Source of the DNA: an uncultured Clostridia bacterium
GTDB taxonomy: Bacteria > Bacillota > Clostridia > Oscillospirales > Oscillospiraceae
Length of the DNA stretch: 42,556 nt
Assembly (NCBI GenBank): GCA_947165825.1
Contig: CAMVBX010000002.1
Span: forward strand, 1-42,556
Direction: 5' to 3'
Positions 41,102-42,556 of the stretch are shown here, piece by piece. A program made the position numbers and the translations under genes. Under the pieces are notes generated by a model. That model searched no databases, was not told where the DNA came from, and saw only the letters and a list, made by a program, of their open reading frames with translations. Within the stretch, counting starts at the first letter, position 1. Every line of letters begins with the position of its first letter.

Positions 41102-41764
41102 TTATCCCTCTGTCAGCACCCCGTCCTTCATCCGCAGCACCAGGTCCGCGGCCTCCGCCACCTCCGGGTCGTGGGTCACCACAATGACGCAGCGGTTTTC
41201 CTCATGGGCCAGGCGGCGGAGGATCTCCATGACGATCTTCGTATTTTCTCCGTCCAGGTTGCCGGTGGGCTCGTCCGCCAGGAGCACCGGCGCGCCGCTG
41301 CACAGGCTCCGGGCAATGGCCACCCGCTGCTGCTCCCCACCGGAAAGAGCGGAGGGGAAACGCTTGTGCTTGCTCTCCTCGATCCCCACCTTCACCAGGG
41401 CTTCCGCCGCCTGCTGCCGGGCAGCGCTTTCCGGGATGCCCTGCATCTCCATGGGGAGACAGACGTTCTCCCGCACCGTGAGAAGAGGAAGGAGGCAAAA
41501 GGCCTGGAAGATGATGCTGACCCCCTCCCGGCGGTATTTGTCCAGGTCCAGGGATCTCAGATTTTCCTCCCCCAGGACCACGTCCCCTTCCCTGGGGGTA
41601 TCCAGCCCGGCCAGCATGCTCAGCAGGGTGCTTTTCCCGCTCCCGCTGGGGCCCACCACGGCATACAGCTTCCCGGCTTCGAATGCATAACTCGCGTTTT
41701 TCACCACCGGGGATGTTCCCCCGGGGTAGGTGTAGCTGACGTTTTCCAAAGTAAGTGCGGTCAT
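41102..41764 (-). CDS. MacB/LolD-type ABC transporter ATP-binding protein
   Basis: 220 aa, all motifs intact: Walker A GPSGSGKS 38-45, Q-loop IFQAF, signature LSGGEQQRVAIARS, Walker B VLLADEPTGNLD and H-loop VTHD. This subfamily works with FtsX-like permeases to move lipoproteins, peptides or antibiotics out of the membrane. AAGGAGG eight bases before the ATG sets the start. No permease is visible: downstream is a terminator and upstream a repeat-rich non-coding stretch. It is either an orphan or its partner lies outside the window. Confidence 0.9.
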   Translation of the reverse strand: MTALTLENVSYTYPGGTSPVVKNASYAFEAGKLYAVVGPSGSGKSTLLSMLAGLDTPREGDVVLGEENLRSLDLDKYRREGVSIIFQAFCLLPLLTVRENVCLPMEMQGIPESAARQQAAEALVKVGIEESKHKRFPSALSGGEQQRVAIARSLCSGAPVLLADEPTGNLDGENTKIVMEILRRLAHEENRCVIVVTHDPEVAEAADLVLRMKDGVLTEG

Positions 41765-42490
41765 AAAATACCTCCTTATTCTCATAGATGCCTCCGGCGG
41801 TCCCTGTCGTTGTAGGGAACTGCCTGCTTCGTCGAAAGCCGCCTCGCCGGCGGGACCCGTGCCGGGGGCATCCCCCCCGTCAGGGGTAAACGCTGCGTGG
41901 ATCATCCCTCATCCGTCTCCGGCTTCCGAGAGACGCCGGAGCCACCTTCCCCCTGGGGCTGCGAAGCAGGGGCGCGGGAGTGAATGACATGCCGGTGGCA
42001 TGTCAGAGCCGCGCCTGACTAATGTACGCACACGTCCCAGCGTGGGGCCCTCGCGCGCGGAATGAGCCACAGCGAGAAGGGGGACCGCTTGCGGTGGATG
42101 AGGGACAATGCCGCCGTTTCGAAAGGTACCTGCCGTGGGATCCCTGCCGGAGGCGTAACTTTTTCCGACTAGATTCGTTCCGTTGCCTCCGGCGGCCAGA
42201 TTTCTTTTTGTGCGACAAAAAGAAACCTGAAAAAGAAAAAGCGCTTAAGGGGACCTATTCCGAGGCGGTCCCCTTAAGAAACCCTCCCCGACGGCCAAGG
42301 GAGAAACCGCGCGGCGGTTTCCCCCATTGGATCCTCCTTCCGGGGGACGGGGGGACGAAGGACGGGAGACGGGCTGCAAAAAAGAACAACCTGACGCAGG
42401 GGAGAGCAGCACCCTGGCTTCCTGGGGGGAAACCCGGGCGTTAATCGTCCCTGCTCCGGTGCGTCGAAGGGCACCCTGAAAAGCAAACGA
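41765..42490. other. Repeat-rich non-coding region
   Basis: I see no gene in these 726 bp. It holds a palindrome at 41985-42005 (9-bp arms), an 11-bp hairpin at 42201-42225 (TTTCTTTTTGT arms) and TCCCTCATCC at 41905-41914 with its inverse at 42096-42105. GCCTCCGGCGG is repeated at about 41788 and 42184. Such GC-rich inverted pieces are typical intergenic repeats of gut Clostridia. Confidence 0.5.
42230..42278 (-). terminator. Minus-strand intrinsic terminator
   Basis: A perfect 12-bp stem (42267-42278 with 42244-42255), 11-nt loop, is followed on the minus strand by CGCTTTTTCTTTTT. It probably ends the transcript of the partial gene at 42491-42556. Confidence 0.8.
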
Positions 42491-42556
42491 CTATTGCCAG
42501 GCAGATTCAAAGTCGGCAAGCTGACGTTCAGCACCCGCTTGTTTATCGTCGAACCT
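42491..42556 (-). CDS. C-terminal end of a protein running off the window
   Basis: The last 21 codons and a TAG of a minus-strand frame entering from beyond the window edge. The peptide (FDDKQAGAERQLADFESAWQ) is charged and helix-like, unlike shadow-frame composition, and a strong terminator follows downstream. The family cannot be told from so little. Confidence 0.5.
   Translation of the reverse strand, partial: RFDDKQAGAERQLADFESAWQ

Noticed and set aside
42484..42556. Possible tmRNA, suggested by GCAAACGAC near the right edge
   Set aside because: No tag stop codon, no tRNA-like domain with a GTTCGA arm and CCA-proximal stem in the right place. The opposite strand reads as a plausible protein C-terminus.
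1..42556. CRISPR arrays, rRNA, tRNA, prophage or insertion-sequence transposases
   Set aside because: I found no regularly spaced short repeats, no cloverleaf or rRNA signature, and no transposase, integrase or phage structural gene.

Overview
The window looks like chromosomal DNA from a GC-rich, Gram-positive anaerobe of the Clostridia, probably an uncultured Oscillospirales-type gut bacterium with acetogenic potential. The signs are strong AGGAGG ribosome binding sites, sigma-70 promoters with 17-bp spacers, an S-box (SAM-I) riboswitch, a SleB-type cell-wall hydrolase, LysM and InlB-type secreted domains, and a complete CO dehydrogenase/acetyl-CoA synthase cluster of the Wood-Ljungdahl pathway. 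Taxonomy is inference; no rRNA or tRNA gene was found.

Layout. 231-2735 (-): secreted multidomain phosphoesterase. 3076-6986 (+): membrane protein, then an M16C metallopeptidase whose -35 box lies inside the preceding hairpin. 7251-8540: a lower-GC patch with a BrnT/BrnA toxin-antitoxin pair and a GNAT acetyltransferase. 8752-9756 (-): membrane-anchored alpha/beta hydrolase. 9809-21129 (-): carbonyl-branch cluster, in reading order acsD, acsC, cooS, cooC, acsB, [168-bp repeat element], cooT, a 73-aa unknown, a second CooC-type ATPase, an RACo/AcsV-type corrinoid activase and DUF3786. A divergent LysR regulator (21372) is its likely local regulator. The methyl-branch genes and acsE are not in the window. 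22472-25131: polysaccharide deacetylase and, convergent to it, a SleB-type hydrolase, separated by further copies of the repeat element. 25352-27141 (+): DUF3810 membrane metalloprotease-like protein and two small unknown genes.

27290-31185 (-): SAM-cycle operon ahcY-metK-mtaD behind a SAM-I riboswitch and its terminator. It makes SAM and removes SAH/MTA. 31332-35828 (+): Fur-family regulator (Zur-like), znuA-znuC-znuB, and a translationally coupled ABC-2-type ATPase/permease pair whose ATPase has lost key catalytic residues. Three of the five junctions in this six-gene run are ATGA overlaps. 36019-39924 (+): an alanine-racemase-fold protein lacking both catalytic residues, mutL and a calcineurin-like phosphoesterase. 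39989-41764 (-): lipoprotein and a MacB/LolD-type ABC ATPase without a visible permease. The right end is repeat-rich and non-coding, closed by the C-terminal fragment of one more minus-strand gene.

How the genes fit together. CooS makes CO from CO2. The AcsC/AcsD corrinoid protein carries the methyl group and AcsB joins both with CoA to acetyl-CoA. The two CooC-type ATPases and CooT are the expected nickel-loading factors, and RACo re-reduces cob(II)amide. The most interesting loose ends are the degenerate ABC pair in the zinc operon, the non-catalytic alanine-racemase paralogue, the structured 168-bp element inside the acs cluster, and the small unknown protein coupled to CooT. All long open frames antisense to these genes were judged to be shadows.
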